The translations under genes were made by a program, and so were the position numbers. From Archangiaceae bacterium (GTDB lineage Bacteria > Myxococcota > Myxococcia > Myxococcales > Myxococcaceae): a DNA stretch of 5,485 nucleotides. Shown here piece by piece: positions 4,717 through 5,485 of this stretch (within the stretch, counting starts at the first letter, position 1; each line of letters starts with the position of its first letter). Below the pieces are notes generated by a model. That model made no database searches. It was not told the origin of the DNA and worked only from the letters and a program-made list of their open reading frames with translations. Where the stretch lies: positions 1-5,485 of the forward strand of contig JAHFDQ010000434.1 in assembly GCA_023248915.1 (NCBI GenBank). The letters are read 5' to 3'.

Positions 4717-5485
4717 ATGAAGCTTCTAGACGTGCTGTCAGGTTGTGGAGCCGCCCCTGCGCCGGCCACCCGTCACAAGGCCGACGTGACCAAGCTGGCG
4801 ATTGACTCGCGCCGCGTCGAACCGGAGACGCTGTTCGTGGCGATTCCGGGCACCAAGGTGGACGCCGCCCAGTTCATTCCCGAGGCGGTGGCCAAGGGGG
4901 CGGTGGCCATCGTCACCGAGAAGCCGCTGGACTCGACCGTGCCGGTCTTCGTCGTGCCCTCGGCGAAGAAGGCGCTGGCGACGATCGCCGCCACCTTCTA
5001 CGGCAAGCCGGCCGACGCGCTCACGTTGCTCGGCATCACCGGCACCAACGGGAAGACGACGACCGCCTACCTGCTCGAGTCCATCTGCGCCGCGGGCGGC
5101 GCCCAGACCGGCATCATCGGCACCATCCAGTACCGGTTCGCGGGGCGCACCCTCGAAGCCACGCACACCACGCCCGACGCGCTCGAGCTGCACCGCCTGT
5201 TTCGCGAGATGGTGGACGCGGGCACCGACACCGTGGTGATGGAAGTGTCTTCGCACGCGCTGTCGCAAGACCGGGTGCACGGCCTGGTGTTCCGGGCGGC
5301 GGCGCTCACCAACCTGACCCGCGACCACCTCGACTACCACAAGGACCTCGAGGAGTACTTCCAGGCCAAACGGCGGCTGTTCATCGAGAACCTCTCGCCC
5401 GGCGGAGTCGCCGTGGTGAACGGCGACGACACCTACGCCAACCGCATCTACAGCGAGTTGAGGGGTGTCAAGCGCATGGCGTGGA
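4717..5485 (+). CDS. murE: UDP-N-acetylmuramyl-tripeptide synthetase MurE (partial, N-terminal 256 aa)
   Basis: The frame is open to the right edge, so the C-terminal half is missing. MurE is a cytoplasmic ATP-dependent Mur ligase that adds the third amino acid (usually meso-diaminopimelate in Gram-negatives, Lys in some Gram-positives) to UDP-MurNAc-L-Ala-D-Glu. Domain 1 has the UDP-substrate motif LAIDSRRVEPETLFVAIPG. Domain 2 has the P-loop GITGTNGKTTT (106-116, K113), then THTTPDALELH, MEVSSHAL, NLTRDHLDYH and YFQAKRRLF. K218 in the last is in the position of the carbamylated lysine that holds the second magnesium. The motif that tells diaminopimelate from lysine lies beyond the window, so specificity is not shown here. 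AAGGGA (4707-4712) just before the ATG is the likely ribosome binding site. It follows ftsI by 15 bp, in line with the usual ftsI-murE-murF order. Confidence 0.96.
   Translation, partial: MKLLDVLSGCGAAPAPATRHKADVTKLAIDSRRVEPETLFVAIPGTKVDAAQFIPEAVAKGAVAIVTEKPLDSTVPVFVVPSAKKALATIAATFYGKPADALTLLGITGTNGKTTTAYLLESICAAGGAQTGIIGTIQYRFAGRTLEATHTTPDALELHRLFREMVDAGTDTVVMEVSSHALSQDRVHGLVFRAAALTNLTRDHLDYHKDLEEYFQAKRRLFIENLSPGGVAVVNGDDTYANRIYSELRGVKRMAW

Overview
The window is GC-rich, and its main body is the start of a division and cell wall (dcw) cluster read rightward: mraZ, a STAS-domain gene, rsmH (mraW), ftsL, ftsI and murE, the last cut by the right edge. A separate gene reads leftward from the same intergenic region and is cut by the left edge; it encodes a small lipoprotein of unknown function. 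The organism is most likely a high-GC Gram-negative of the myxobacterial / former Deltaproteobacteria type. This is inferred from base composition, an FtsI carrying a C-terminal PASTA domain, a Cys-rich RsmH C-terminus, and GTG starts for mraZ, rsmH and ftsI. The exact taxon cannot be fixed from the sequence alone.

Layout. Positions 1-349 (minus strand): N-terminal 116 residues of the lipoprotein, with a good ribosome binding site. Positions 350-496: divergent control region. On the plus strand it holds a sigma70-like promoter (TTGACG, 17 bp, TATTTT). Just downstream are three GTGG direct repeats spaced exactly 10 bp apart, the architecture expected of an MraZ operator. Positions 497-949: mraZ. 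Positions 990-1376: STAS gene. Positions 1377-2279: rsmH, starting on the base after the STAS stop codon. Positions 2276-2641: ftsL, overlapping rsmH by 4 bp (ATGA). Positions 2644-4701: ftsI. Positions 4717 to the edge: murE.

How the genes work together. MraZ probably autoregulates the cluster through the GTGG repeats. RsmH methylates 16S rRNA. FtsL and FtsI are divisome proteins of the inner membrane, FtsI being the septal peptidoglycan transpeptidase. MurE makes the tripeptide precursor of peptidoglycan. Spacing from mraZ to murE is tight (40, 0, -4, 2 and 15 bp), so one polycistronic transcript is likely, and I saw no convincing internal terminator.

The least expected element is the STAS gene between mraZ and rsmH. 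Its protein keeps the STAS fold signature but has DYRG where classical anti-sigma antagonists have DSSG, so regulation by Ser phosphorylation at that site is not possible. The best regulatory signal is the MraZ-type repeat array. I do not see a wholly new system here.
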